From: Closterium sp. Naga37s-1 | Lineage: Eukaryota > Streptophyta > Zygnematophyceae > Desmidiales > Closteriaceae | Assembly (NCBI GenBank): GCA_947471745.1 | Contig: CANJKZ010000723.1 | Span: forward strand, 5,807,001 to 5,871,000 | Reading direction: 5' to 3' | Length of the DNA: 64,000 bases | Shown: positions 1 through 10,371 of the stretch, piece by piece | Numbering within the stretch: the stretch's first letter is position 1 | Layout: every line of letters begins with the position of its first letter | Made by a program: the position numbers and the translations under genes | The notes under the pieces: model-generated | The model's input: the letters and a program-made list of their open reading frames with translations, nothing else | Database searches by the model: none | Told to the model about the DNA's origin: nothing

Positions 1-355
1 GGAATGGCTTGATGTGACGGATCTGGCTGCTCCCCAACGCTTGCCCAAGTAGGAGGTAGCCTTGTGCGCTCTTCCGCACCCACGGGCTCTTCTCCGGGTC
101 GTTCTCGGGGCGCTTCTCCGTTCCTTCCATCACCTCCAGCAGGTCGTAGTGGTCAAACACGTTCTCCATTCTGAAGGACCACTCAGCAAAGTTATCACCG
201 TTGAACTTGTCAAGGCCAAACACTCTAGGCTCGTCCCTAGATGGGCAAACACTTGGTTGCACGGGCGCCATGGCTGAGTCACGGGGTTGGCCTTGAGCTT
301 GGGCTTCTCCACTGCCACCAGCACCTCTGCCACCCCTTTCCTCAGGTCCAGAAAT
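1..355 (-). pseudogene. Copia-A gag N-terminus, start codon lost
   Basis: In the gag frame the translation matches the first ~115 residues of the intact Copia-A polyprotein at 50119, including the stretches VFGLDKFNGDNFAEWS and MEGTEKRPENDPEKS, which belong to the Copia Gag (UBN2/DUF4219-type) region. The position of the start codon (353-355) reads ATT instead of ATG on the coding strand; the next in-frame Met is about 35 codons downstream. No stop is seen up to the window edge. Known role of the family: the Gag part builds the cytoplasmic virus-like particle. This copy probably makes no normal Gag. Confidence 0.82.
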
Positions 356-373
356 TGTCGAAACTTCTCCAAG

Positions 374-386
374 GGGCTCTGATACC
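374..386 (-). other. Primer binding site, initiator Met tRNA type
   Basis: GGCTCTGATACCA on the plus strand is TGGTATCAGAGCC on the minus strand, complementary to the 3' end of plant initiator Met tRNA. It lies two bases inside the LTR, the usual place for starting minus-strand DNA synthesis. Confidence 0.9.
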
Positions 387-388
387 AC

Positions 389-1209
389 TTGTTATAGTCA
401 CAGTAGGCTCCAATGTGCCTAAAACGAAAGATAGAGTGCACAGCCGGATTTCTGCACAGCGGCTTCAAACGTTCATGGCGTTCTGGTCACAGCTTCAAAT
501 GACTTGATTCAACTTGGATTTGGAGCGTCTTATTGTCCCCTACAATAGGCAATTTAGATCGCACGATTTCACCAAGTATTGACGACACAACGTCAGTTTG
601 AACGAACGGCACTATGGCAGCCACTATAGTCTTAGAACACAAGATAGGAAGAGTTACGAGTTGGGAATGACTCCCAGCTCCTACAAACCCCAAGAGCCGA
701 GGTACAGTGATGTGGAACAGTGCCACACTGTCCCAAACCACGAAGGGTCTCGAAACTACCCTTCACTAGGGCCTACACCAAGTGAAATGTTACACTACAC
801 AAAGTAATGTAACTATCTTCAATATCTTGAGGTGTACCCTTTTGGCGAGCTTCGAAATCACTTAAGGCTTGACACCAAGGCTCGGGCTCTTCATCACAAA
901 CTCATCCTTGAGTTCTTGATGGGTCTGCTGCACACACCTGCGACACGCCGAACGTTCAACACAGGACAAAATAGAAACCGTGCACGACGAAAATAAAAAC
1001 CGCGCGCGAGACACAAACGACCGCGTAACACGCGTCTAGCGATAACTCGCTATTGACTCGACACACACACTCGACATCATGACTCGACATTCACACAAAA
1101 TTATAAGCATGAAATATATATTATCCCATGCCCTCATACCATTCCATACACACACACATGCACGCACACGGACAACAAGCCGAGTGCAAACCGTAGGGTT
1201 GCACCAACA
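389..1209 (-). repeat. Copia-A LTR (821 bp), 5' LTR of copy 1
   Basis: On the plus strand it starts TGTTATAGTC and ends ACCAACA, so both ends carry the TG...CA of an LTR. It aligns along its whole length with the LTRs at 19888, 25478, 37841, 49280 and 54930. The primer site next to base 389 marks it as the 5' LTR of a minus-strand element. Confidence 0.93.
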
Positions 1210-1520
1210 GATGGAGAGTTGAATGTGCTTGGCATGCGTACTGCCGGCTGACCAAGTTGTTCGGGTGAGTGGTGTTTGGTTGGTGTGTGTTGGAGCAGCA
1301 TCTGCATCACTTGGTAGAGTGTTTGAAGGTCTTGCAAATCTTGTAGTAGTGGCGCCTTCATTGCCGTCGCTCTTCATTATTGTCAGTGTGGAATGCGAGG
1401 CGCTCTCGTCGCGGCGCAGAATTTGTCTTGCTCGAGCCCATGTCCTGTTGCTCAATGAGAAGGGTGGCGAAAAAGGGCAGCTTCTGATATTGCTCCCTGC
1501 TGTCGGAGTAGCGCCTTGCA
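1210..1520. other. Unassigned stretch between Copia-A LTR and Copia-D
   Basis: About 310 bp without a recognised domain or LTR end. An open plus-strand frame runs through it into Copia-D coding sequence (codons from 1223), but the part before about 1520 resembles no retroelement motif I know. It may be diverged Copia-D linker between integrase and RT. Confidence 0.4.
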
Positions 1521-2841
1521 GGGCCGGTGACGAAGGGGAGAAGTCCACCGACAGCGACGTGGTGGAGGTTCGGCCTGAACTCCGGAAGTCAGGTCGACTC
1601 CGGAGGCCGCCCGACTTCTTCATCCCCGCTGCCTTCACCACGATGTATGACGTGGACGACGACGACCTGGCGCATGACGACGCTGAAGAGGATGAGGAGT
1701 TTCCGGAGCTCGACCCCGACATGCATGCCGACCCCGAGCACCGTTGGGACATCTCGACGATGACGGTGAAGGAGGCGTTGGCGAGCTGGAAAGGCCCGGC
1801 GGTGAAGGCTGCCATGGAGGAGGAGATCCGCAGCCTCATCAACATGGGCACTTCGGAGCTGGTCGAGCGCCCACCGGTGGGTGTTGACGACGAAGTACCA
1901 CGTCGACGACACCGTTGAGCGTGAGAAGGCGAGGCTGGTCGTGAAGGGTTTCACCCAGGTATGTGGCGCCGACTACGATGAGACGTTCGCGCCGGTGGGC
2001 AGCTACGTCCTCAACCTCAACCTGATGCAGCTCGACATGAAGAACGCCTTCCTGCAGAGCAAGCTCGACCGGGTGTTGTACATGTCCCAGCCGGACCACT
2101 TGAACGATGGAACCGGCGACCACGCCGGTGACAAGCAGAGCCGGATGAGCACGGTCAGCTCGCTGCAGTTCGCGGCGACGATGACGAGGCCGGACATCGC
2201 CTTTGCCTGCAGCAAGCTGGGGAGCGGCCTCACAGTGAGGAGCGACCAGCACTGGCGCGAGGTCGACCGCTGCCTACCTCGCCAATACGCGTGACACCGC
2301 CCTGGAGTTCGGCGGTGGACCTGAGTCGCTGGAGCTGGTTGGCTACGTGGACGCCGAAGACGCCGGTGACAAGCAGAGCCGGACGAGCACGGGTGGCTAT
2401 GTGTTCGTCCACGGAGGGGCCGCAGTCTTCTGGCCGAGCCAGCGCATTAAGTGCGCGACGCTGTCGTTGACCGAGTCGGAGTACGTCGCGGCCACTGAAG
2501 CCTGCAAGGAGGGACGTCGCCTGCACTTCCTTCTAGCAGAATTCCGGTAGCTGGATGCCTGGAATCTGACGGTCCTTTGGGTGGACAAGAAGTTGGCCAT
2601 CACGGTCGCCGAGGGCATGGGGTTGACGGGCAACCTCAAGCACATGGAGCGGTGACAGGCCTGGCTGCAGCACATGGTGAAGCGCGGGAAGTTCTCGCTG
2701 AGGTACATCCCGACCACAGAGCAGCCAACCGACTTCCTGACGAAGGCGCTGCACTACCTGGACTTCAACCGGTGCTCTGTCGCCATCGGCCAGGTGCGCT
2801 TGGCCGACGTGGGCGACGAAGATGACAACGTGCAGCAGTAG
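1521..2841 (+). pseudogene. Copia-D copy 1 pol remnant (linker, RT start, RNase H)
   Basis: Pieces of a Copia polyprotein in shifting frames. First comes the linker before RT (SGRLRRPPDFF, then TVKEALASWKGPA near 1770). Then the RT start with LVVKGFTQ, DETFAPVG and LDMKNAFLQSKLDR (1905-2100). The RT palm with the catalytic YVDD is missing: at about 2118 the sequence jumps to a short RNase H-like string and then to the post-RT motif MTRPDIAFA (2185-2210). RNase H follows (GYVDAEDAGDKQSRTS, SLTESEYVAATEA, 2341-2510), ending at TAG 2839-2841. At least two frameshifts, an in-frame TGA near 2655 and the missing palm make it inactive. The better-preserved copy of this region is at 7342. Confidence 0.82.
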
Positions 2842-2969
2842 GTGCCATGCCCTCTTGCATGGCTGGTGCGGTGGACGACGTGCTGTGTGTTGGGTGCACG
2901 TCGATGAGCTATTCTCCGAGGAGTATTGCCGTATGGGCTGGGGGCCCAAGCGTGAACGCGGCAGGGGAG

Positions 2970-4173
2970 TCGGCAGGAGCCGACTTCGCGGTCGGGTGTG
3001 AGGGGAGCAGCTGACTTGCAGCAGAGGGCGAGCTGGTTGAGGATGAGGTCGACCAGCACGGGGGCCACTGCATGGGCGCCGACTTCAGGGTGGCGCCAAC
3101 TACAGGGAGGTCGATCTGGGAAGTCAACCTGCGGAGGGCATCGACTTGGTGACGCCATCCTGGGGCAGCCGACTTGATTGGTCAGTTGATAGGACTGCTG
3201 GTCGATGGTTGGTCGACCAGGCCTACTAGTCGACTTGGTTGTTGGTCGACCAGGCGTGATGTCTACCTGGTGGTCGACCTGACCTGGTGGTCGACGGAGG
3301 AGGGGCCGACGTTGACCTCGATTCAGGATGCTGAGCATCTGGGCGTCGAGTAGCAGGGCGTCAACTTGGTGATGCCGACTTCGGGTAGCCGACTTGGGTG
3401 GTCGGCTGACAAATACGCTAGTCGACATGGAGCTGGTCGACTAGGAGTGCTGGTCGACTAGGAGTGCTGGTCGACCTGGTCGACCAAGAGTGACGTTGAC
3501 CTAGTGCTGGTCGACCAGGGGTGTGGTCAACCTGGTGAGGTCGACTTGGAGGTGGTCGTCGACTTGGGAGGTCAACGGGCACATACGGTAGCAGCTGATC
3601 GACATGGTTGCCCGGTTGAAAAGGTTACCTGGGTGACGAGGTTTTGCGGAGGAGTGCGACGGTCACCCACGCAAAGTTGGCGAGTCCGACCTCGGTGGTG
3701 GTATCCCGAGGTCGACATGGCTGATCAGATGCAGTCATCAGCGCCATGTTGACTTGGTGTGTGCGTTGTGCACGTGACAAGGCTCAGCGCGCCAATCATC
3801 TGCGGGCACCTGCGAAGCTGGTGCGATGCTGTACTACGGGAGCTACGCTGGCATGCCATCAACCTGCAGCGTTGGCACGGCGTCGACTTTGCACTGCTGG
3901 AGCGCGGTCGACCAAGTCGTGCTGGAACGCAGTCGACCATGCTGCGCTGGCAGTCGACTGATCTGAATGCTAGCTCTGATGTTGTCTTGCCATGCCAACT
4001 TCATTATACCATTGTTGTCAACTTTCTCTAGTGAAACTCTTGCCAATTTGCCCCATGAACCAGCAAGCAGTGTGTGCACTAGGAAAACGACGAAGGACCA
4101 ACGAACGCCAAGGTCACACGAGCACCCAAGCCTAGCCCGTAGTGTAGCTCCCGTTGTAGTAGATATCTCCGCA
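2970..4173 (+). repeat. Copia-D 3' LTR (copy 1), about 1.2 kb
   Basis: Aligns with the solo LTR at 41869-43070 and with 8347-9319. A polypurine tract (GGCAGGGGAG, 2960-2969) sits just before it, as in copy 2. The first ~45 bp, including the terminal TG, are missing; the 3' end TATCTCCGCA is intact. The inside carries dozens of GTCGAC palindromes, often as TGGTCGACCAG, a hallmark of this family. Open frames inside are by-products of this repetitive sequence. Confidence 0.85.
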
Positions 4174-4449
4174 GCAGATGCTTCGACAGCTATTAATGGA
4201 TGCATTCGCTTTCTCGACATGCCCCATCTTAATCGTCATCGGTTGCTGCAAGAGCATGCTTGATGATACCGAATCCTTCGGCTGGTATAGCTTCATAAGG
4301 CACCTCCAAGCTTCCAGTGCCGGAGCCAGTTTTTCCTTGAAGAAATGGATGACGAGTTGCTTCGCGGGCGTCATATTTCGCAAGAGCATGTTGTACGGCA
4401 TGCGTGACTCTGTGTAGTTCTGGGCCTTGGCGTCTTCGATGTTTGTCAC
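4174..4449 (-). pseudogene. Copia gag fragment of another family
   Basis: Minus-strand codons read MTNIEDAKAQNYTES, then EAWRCLMKLYQPKDS and TIKMGHVEKANAS, the helical pattern of a Copia Gag (UBN2-type). It breaks off exactly at the 3' end of the Copia-D LTR, which suggests Copia-D inserted into it. The other side of the target is lost, so no TSD can be checked. It is too short to assign to one of the families named here. Confidence 0.6.
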
Positions 4450-4984
4450 CGGACATGAGTAGGAATCGTCGAAGTAGTGGTAAAATTGCGCAGTTTGTAG
4501 TACCGTATGGCCCCGGACGTAAGCGCATGTGCTTCTATCTGGAGCACTGCGCCTATGGCTGGAATTTGACTATAAGCGCACCCCCTAGAAAAGCATGTGA
4601 ACTTTTAAAAAAATATTTCCAAATAGTGAAACGAATTTCTCTTTACCAAATAGTCGAATTCCAGATTTGATTTCTTTGCTTTCGACTCACGCACAGGGTG
4701 CGCATCCAATCAGTATGTGCTGTCAAGGGCACCTAGTGAGTCATATTTGTCAGAATGTGTCATCTGTCTAGTCTGCAGTGGGGTACTCTATAGTGAGTAC
4801 AGGCCGGTTAAGGTTTGCTATATGTACTGCCCTGCTTACTAGTGCAACTCCTCTTTTGCCTATTCTCTCTTGCCTAGCTTGCTAAACCCTAGCTATGGCT
4901 CCTGCATTCTAACTACTTTCGACATGCAATCAGAGTGGTTACGCTCTTGGCCTGTGGTCCCACCTGCTTCCGCTGCCCTACTGT
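4450..4984. other. Unassigned noncoding stretch
   Basis: About 530 bp of moderately AT-rich sequence. No coding motif, LTR end, PBS or PPT is recognised. It could be leader or LTR of the gag fragment at 4174, but no TG...CA boundary supports this. Confidence 0.4.
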
Positions 4985-5245
4985 GTGTCGCGCGCCCCGT
5001 GGCGCGCGATGTTCGATTTTTCTTCCCGCCACGCGCTCGGGGCGCGTGGCAGTTTTCTGCCCGCCGAGCGCTCGGGGCGCGCGGCGGTTTTCTGCCCGCC
5101 GTGCGCCCTGGGAGGGCGCGGCGGTTTCGTGCTCCGTCCCGCGCGCTCCCTCCCGTCGTCCTTCGTGGCGCTCCCGGGGACCCGCGGGCTCCCCCCCCGT
5201 CGTTAATCGCGGCGCCCTCGGGGACCCGCGCGCTCCCCCCCCAAG
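4985..5245. repeat. GC-rich degenerate minisatellite
   Basis: Very GC-rich block with about three imperfect copies of a ~37 bp unit around GCGCTCGGGGCGCG followed by GTTTTCTGCCCGCC (5030-5115). A second, looser repeat with CTCxxGGGACCCGCG and runs of C follows (5175-5245). The composition is unlike both neighbours. Long frames inside arise from lack of AT-rich stops. Confidence 0.7.
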
Positions 5246-5894
5246 AACGGAGCAAGAACGACGAAGTTATGTTCGTTCGAAGTGTTGATTGGGATGCGAC
5301 GACTTTGGAAGTTCGTTGAGTGACTCAATATGGGGTACAGAATTTTGGGGGTTGGGAAATTCGTCAACATGACTGTAGATGCTGCCAAGTGGTTGGGAGA
5401 AACCAAATTGGGTTGGCAAGTGTGGCCAACTTGGGTGAGGTGGATTGTGGAGGTTGGGAAAGTGACAAAGGTCAAAGTTGGGGTTGCCTAGAGAGAGGGG
5501 AATTGCGTGGCATGGGGTTTCCTTAGTTGGGGACTCCCTTGGGACCTTCCCTCTCGTCCTCCTCATCCCCTCCTACCTGGTTTCTAGCTACTCCAACTTT
5601 CTTGTGTGAACTTATGAGTTAATTGTGATCGAGTTAAGATTCTATGGCAGCATACCCCCTAGTGCGCCGAAATTCATTACTCAAGAAATACTTCACCTTA
5701 TCGTACGATTCAAATTGAGAATTGTAGCCACGGTCCAAGGCTACAACATATTTGATTTTCGTGAAGTTTTGGCTGTGAGCCTTTTGTCGACGGTGTTTCT
5801 TGTGAACTCGACTTTTCTGTCCAGAAACTAGGCCCGACGATTTTGAGAAATTTAGGCCCCTAATCTTTGTAGACTCCGTCCTTAGTCTCGAACA
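5246..5894 (+). repeat. Copia-B LTR, 3' 650 bp
   Basis: Aligns with the right three quarters of the full LTR at 39562-40413. It starts inside the LTR at GGAGCAAGAACGACG and runs to CTCGAACA, where the full copies read CTCTAACA. The 5' ~200 bp are replaced by the GC-rich minisatellite. Gypsy integrase starts right after 5894 and there is no PBS, so this is a truncated piece. Confidence 0.85.
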
Positions 5895-6961
5895 GGTCGT
5901 TAGCCTCGACTTCATCACGGGACTACCTTCGACCTCACGGAGGCATGATTCCATCCTCCTAGTGATCGATAAGTTCTCCAAAATGGGTCACTTTATCCCG
6001 ACCAACGCCACAGCTACTGCTGAAGCAACTGCTCGACTCTTCTTCGACCACATCATCACCATCCACGGCATCCCTGCTACACTCATATCAGACAGAGACC
6101 CCAAAATCACGAGTAAGTTCAGGAAGGAGCTGATGGGACTGTTGGGGACTAAGCTTGCGATTTCTTCAGCATACCATCCCCAGACAGACGGAGCGACTCA
6201 ACCAAGTGGTTGAACAGTTACTGCGCACAGCTTGCAAAGACGACATCAGCCACTGAGACACACAGTTACCGACCCTAGAGTTCGCTTACAACAACGCGTC
6301 ACATGCGGCCACTGGGAAAACTCCTTTCTTCTTGTGTTACGGACGGGATCCACTCACACCCCAGCAGCCAACCACAATGTCACACGTCCAAGCCGCACAC
6401 GACTTCGTCACCACCATGCGATAGCTATGGGAGAAGACTCGGTGACGTCTCACAACGATGCAGAATTCCCAGAAGCAGTATGCCGATCGCAAGCGACGAG
6501 ATCACTCAGTAGCAGTCGGAGACCAGGTGCTTCGTAACACGCGCAACTTGAACGTGTCTCACCTACCATCCAAACTCCGGCCTCGCTTCTGTGGTCCTTT
6601 TTTCGTTGAGGCACAGGTGACACCAGTAACATCCCGCTTGCGCTTACCAGATACATGGAAGCTTCACTACGCTTTCCATGTCCAGCTACTGAAACCCTAT
6701 AAGGACCCCAACCTACAGTTCCAGGGACGGCAGCTACCGCCACCACCACCTGTTCTCATACAGGATGAACCAGAGTACGAGATCGAGTGCGTTCTCAATC
6801 ATCGGCCCCGCGACGAGAAGACCCTCGAGTTGCTGATACGCTAGAATGGATACGACCCCACTGAGAACAGTTGGGTTGCAGAAGCTGATATGGGCAATGC
6901 ACGCCATGCTCTCAAGGACTATCTTGTCAAGCAGGGTGTATCTCACGCCACCCAGCTTTGA
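5895..6961 (+). pseudogene. Gypsy chromovirus integrase and chromodomain, truncated
   Basis: Corresponds to the 3' third of the Gypsy at 12303-18302. In order: integrase core start (VVSLDFITG), KFSKMGHFIPTNAT, LISDRDPKITSKF and YHPQTDG, where a deletion removes the GQTERLN block that holds the catalytic Glu. After stops and a frameshift it reads NLNVSHLPSKLRPRFCGPF, the chromodomain start YEIECVLNH and DYLVKQGVSHATQL. The start, gag-RT-RNase H and the integrase zinc finger are absent. The chromodomain normally guides integration to certain chromatin. This copy is inactive. Confidence 0.88.
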
Positions 6962-6971
6962 GGGGGGGATG

Positions 6972-7341
6972 TGTGAGAGTACGACGGCTTATGCTGGCTT
7001 TGCTAGCTTGCCTAGACTTAATTATGCGATTACTAGCTTGGGTTCATTTTATCATGCATAGATATGCTTGATTTCCTAGGTTAGGTGCATTCCTATATGT
7101 TATTATAGTTATAGCACGGAACCAGGTTACGTGTACCGAACTCAAGCCTTTTCGGTTGCCACCGAATTTCTTTCTACTGGGTTTGGGAAGGTTCTGTTCG
7201 AAACGCTTCGCGACCCTCATAACATTCGCCTAACACCTGGGTAGCTGGTGTTGTGTCGAGACTATATATAGCCTCGTGTTGTACCCAGGTGAATCATTCA
7301 ATTCAAACTCTCTTTTCTGGGATCGATACTAGATCCTCACA
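6972..7341 (+). repeat. Gypsy 3' LTR (370 bp) with TATA motif
   Basis: Starts TGTGAGAGTACGACGG right after a polypurine tract (GAGGGGGGGATG, 6960-6971) and ends ATCCTCACA. It is homologous to the LTRs at 12303 and 17935. TATATATA at 7263-7270 is a good candidate core promoter, placed about 70 bp before the LTR end. Confidence 0.9.
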
Positions 7342-8227
7342 AATGAGCAGCTACGTCACGATGAGGATCTTCCTCAGCATCCTCGCTGTCCTCGACCTCA
7401 ACCTGATGCTATTGGATATGAAGAACACCTTCCTGCAAAGCAAGCTTGACCGGGTGCTGTACATGTACCAGTCGGACTACTTCAACGACGGGACCGGCCG
7501 GGTGTGCAAGCTGATGAAGAGCCTCTATGGGCTGAAGCAGTCGCCGCTGCTGTGGTACAGAGCTCTCGACAATGTGCTACTGGGCGCTGGTTGGAAGAAG
7601 AGCCAGGTCGACACGATGCTCTATTTCAAGGGCGGGGATGGAGTGGCCTGCTGGGTACTAGTCTACGTCGACGACCTGCTCGCCGCCAACAGCAGTGCAG
7701 CGATGCTGAAGGAGCTGCTTGAGGCCGCCTTCGAGCTGCGGAGATTTCGCCGGTGCAGAAGTACCTCGGGCTGGAGATCGTGCGCGGCAGGTCGGCGAGG
7801 AAGCTATGGCTGCATCAGCAGGGCTACACCGACAAGCTGTGTAGGCGGTTCCTGGATGAGGAGCAGACCGGACGCACCCCAAAGACGCCAGTTGTGGTCG
7901 ACGCCTATGCCGAGCTGATGCTCGATGATGAGGAGGCCCAAGAGCGCCAGGAGGAGTATCGGCAAAAGGTCGACTCGCTGCACTTCGCGGCGACGACAAC
8001 GAGGCCGGACATCGCCTTCGCCTACAGCAAGCTGGGTAGTGGCTTCACGGTGAGGAGTGACCAGCACTGGTGCGAGGTCAACCACTGCCTCGCGTACCTC
8101 GCCAACACGCGTGACACCGCCCTGGAGTTCGGCGGTGACGAAGGCGCTGCACTATCCGGCCTTCAACCGGTGCTCCGTTGCAATCAGCCTAGCCGACGTG
8201 GGCAACGACGTCGGGGATGTGCAGTAG
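7342..8227 (+). pseudogene. Copia-D copy 2: RT and start of RNase H region
   Basis: Begins inside RT (LDMKNTFLQSKLDRVL), continues with VCKLMKSLYGLKQSP and the catalytic LVYVDDLLAAN at about 7660-7690. A frameshift near 7745 leads to KYLGLEIVRG and LWLHQQGYTDKLCRR, then TTRPDIAFAYSKLG (7995-8035). RNase H is deleted: at about 8140 the sequence jumps from TALEFGG to the family's C-terminal tail, ending at TAG 8225-8227. Comparison with copy 1 (2310-2750) places the ~430 bp loss at a short GACGAAGGCGCTGCACTA junction. RT palm residues are intact but start, integrase and RNase H are gone. Confidence 0.87.
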
Positions 8228-8346
8228 TAGGTGCCATGCCCTCTTGCATGGCTGGTGCGGTGTGTGTTGTCTGCACGTCGCTGAGCTGTTTTCCGAGCAG
8301 TGTTGCCGTGTGGGCTGGGAACCCAAGCGTGAACGCGGCAGGGGAG

Positions 8347-9319
8347 TGTCAACGGGAGTAGTGATTGGCCCCATCCTCGCTTGGGCGGAGCCGACTTCAT
8401 GGTCGGGTGAGCGGGGGTTGTAGCCGATCTGTAGCAATGGGTGAGTTGGTCGACAAGGCTGATCGACCTGCACGGGGGCCATTGCAAGGGCGCCAACTTT
8501 GGGAGGTCGATTTGGGCGGTCGACCTGTGGAGGGCGTCGACTTGGTGACGCCGACTTGGGGAAGCCAACTTGGGTGGTCGGCTAACAGATGTACTGGTCG
8601 ACTTGGAGTTGGTCGACCAGGAGGATGGTCGACCTCGAGCTGGTCGACCAAAGGTGAAGTCAACCTGGTGTGGTCGACCAGAGGTGGTCATCGACTTGGG
8701 AGGTCGACGCGCACAAGGAGAAGCTTGTCGATGAGGTGGTTTTCCAGTTGACCAGGTTACCTGGGCGACAGGTTTTTGCGGAGGCACGCGACAGTCGCCC
8801 ATGTGGTTTTTGCGAGGCCAACCTCGGTGTGGTATCCCGAGGTCGACGTGGCTGATCAGGAGCTGTCGTTAGCACGAGGTTGATTTGGTGTGTGCGATGT
8901 GCAGGTGACAAGGCACAGCACACCAGTCATCTACGAGTACTTGCGAAGCAGGTGATCTGCTGTTCTGCGGGTGCAACGCTGTGCAGCCGGCTTGCTGCAA
9001 CGTTGGCATGCCGTCGACTTGCATTGTTGGCCGGCCGCGACTTTGCACTGCTAGCGCGGTCGACCAAGTCGTACTGAAACACGGTCGACCGTGCTGCGCT
9101 GGCAGTCGCCCTGCTTGCATGCTAGCTCTGATGCAGTCTTGTCTTGCCAACTTTATTGTATCATTGTTGTTAACCTTTCCTATTGAAACTCTTGCCAATT
9201 CTCCCCGTGAACTAGCAAGTAGTGAACACATAAGGAAACGACTAAGGGAACGAACGCATAGATCACTCTAGTCCCGTGCCTAGCCCATAGTCTAGCTCCC
9301 GTTGAAGTAGTTATCTCCA
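8347..9319 (+). repeat. Copia-D 3' LTR (copy 2)
   Basis: Starts TGTCAACGGGAG directly after a polypurine tract (GGCAGGGGAG, 8337-8346), which fixes the LTR start for the family. It ends TTATCTCCA at 9319. It is shorter than the 1202 bp solo copy at 41869 through internal deletions but keeps many GTCGAC palindromes. Confidence 0.85.
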
Positions 9320-9475
9320 TAGGTGGTAGCCTAAGCTGCTGCTGGTGCGCTGGGGGCAGCCTATGCTGCTGCTGGTGCTACTGGTGGCAGCCTAAGCTGC
9401 TGCTGGTGCGCTAGAGACAGCATATGCTGCTGCTGGTGCTACTAGGGGCAGTCTAGGCTGCTGCTAGAGTGGTGG
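9320..9475. repeat. Minisatellite, ~33-bp unit
   Basis: About four to five imperfect copies of a unit of the form GGCAGCCTAAGCTGCTGCTGG plus a short GTGCGCTGG or GTGCTACTG tail. It follows the Copia-D LTR end directly. Confidence 0.75.
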
Positions 9476-10232
9476 GGAGCGATCTCGTATGGTGGACTGC
9501 AGTTCTGGTAGGTCAAGGGCAGTATAGGACGGTTGAGACAGGTTGAGTGTCGCGGGCAGCGGAATCTCACGGTTGGGAGTGGTTTAGTGTGATGAAGGGC
9601 GGTTTCTCGCGGCTCGGAGTAGTTTAGTGCGGTTGAGAGGCGGTTTTGGTGCTGTTGAATGCGTCTCAAGTGGTTCTGGTGCGGTTGAATGATTCTCAAG
9701 CGGTTCTGGTGCAGTTGAGGGCGATTGAAAGGGGTGGAGTGCAATTGGGGCGGCTGGTTAGGTCAAGCGGCCGTTAGGGTTAAGTTTGGGCAGGCGGGAT
9801 GGGCTGCAACAGGCGGCAAGGGGCGGCTAAGGGGTGGGGTGGTCGTTTCTGGGCGGTCGTACAATTTGGCCGCGGGGCCAGCTAAGAGCAGGCCGCGGGG
9901 CTGTCAAACAAGGGCTTCGGGGCCCGCTGCTAAAGGTCGCAGGGCCTGCTAACGAGTGGGCTGCGGAGCCTGCGTTCTACGGTCGCGCACGAGAAAAAAT
10001 GGACGGGGGGGAGAAGGGGGATCGAACGGGCGACAGCGAAAAAAACGCTACAGGCTACGGGCGACGGTCGACGTGCGACGGGCGATGGGTGACACGCTAT
10101 GAGGCGCGCGTTAGTACCAGGCGCGCGGGTGGTGGGACCATGACTATCGAGAAAACAATCGCCTAGGGAAAAACCGCCTAGGGAGAAATCGCGTAGGGGA
10201 AAATCGCTTAGGGGGAACCTCGCTCTATACCA
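9476..10232. repeat. Low-complexity tract of degenerate short repeats
   Basis: No gene is supported. From 9530 to 9750 the sequence consists of degenerate GGTTGAG / GGTTCTGGTG repeats. From 10150 to 10220 four copies of a ~15 bp unit around AATCGCCTAGGGA occur. Between them are GC-rich stretches without recognised motifs. The last 11 bases (GCTCTATACCA, 10222-10232) look like a reverse-complemented, slightly mutated Met-tRNA primer site for the LTR-like sequence that follows, so part of this may be leader of a lost minus-strand element. Confidence 0.55.
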
Positions 10233-10371
10233 TGTTACTATATGAGAAAATGAGAATGAATGGTTAGATTGGGAAAGTACAACAAGTACATATGAAACCT
10301 AAACCCAACCCTAGGAAGGAGAAAGTACACCTAGACTAATAACTAGAAGCTATAACAAATATAGCTTGACA
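10233..10371 (-). repeat. Candidate short LTR (139 bp), Copia type
   Basis: Starts TGTTACTATATGAG and ends AGCTTGACA, with a primer-like GCTCTATACCA just before it. The TGTTA...ATGAGAAAATGAG start resembles some plant Copia LTRs. No second copy is seen in the window and no TSD is visible, so this is tentative. Confidence 0.45.

Larger units (their letters stand above)
1..1209 (-). mobile_element. Copia-A copy 1, 5' end (LTR, PBS, start of gag), minus strand
   Basis: Reverse complement of the 5' end of the same family as the complete copies at 19888 and 49280. Reading the minus strand it shows a full LTR (1209 to 389), a primer site (386 to 374) and about 350 bp of gag, then leaves the window at base 1. 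The rest of the element lies outside, so it cannot be said whether this copy is complete. Copia-D sequence with no recognisable boundary follows after 1209. Identification rests on direct comparison with the other copies in the window. Confidence 0.93.

Noticed and set aside
1036-1851. 271-codon minus-strand frame
   Set aside because: It spans a Copia-A LTR end and antisense Copia-D linker sequence, so it crosses an element boundary and has Ser-rich filler only.
2754-3428. 224-codon minus-strand frame
   Set aside because: It runs through GTCGAC repeats of the Copia-D LTR and reads repetitive Arg/Pro/Ser sequence; similar frames occur in each LTR copy.
4893-5319. Overlapping frames of 117-149 codons on both strands
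   Set aside because: They lie in the GC-rich minisatellite, where stops are rare in all frames; no domain and no conservation.
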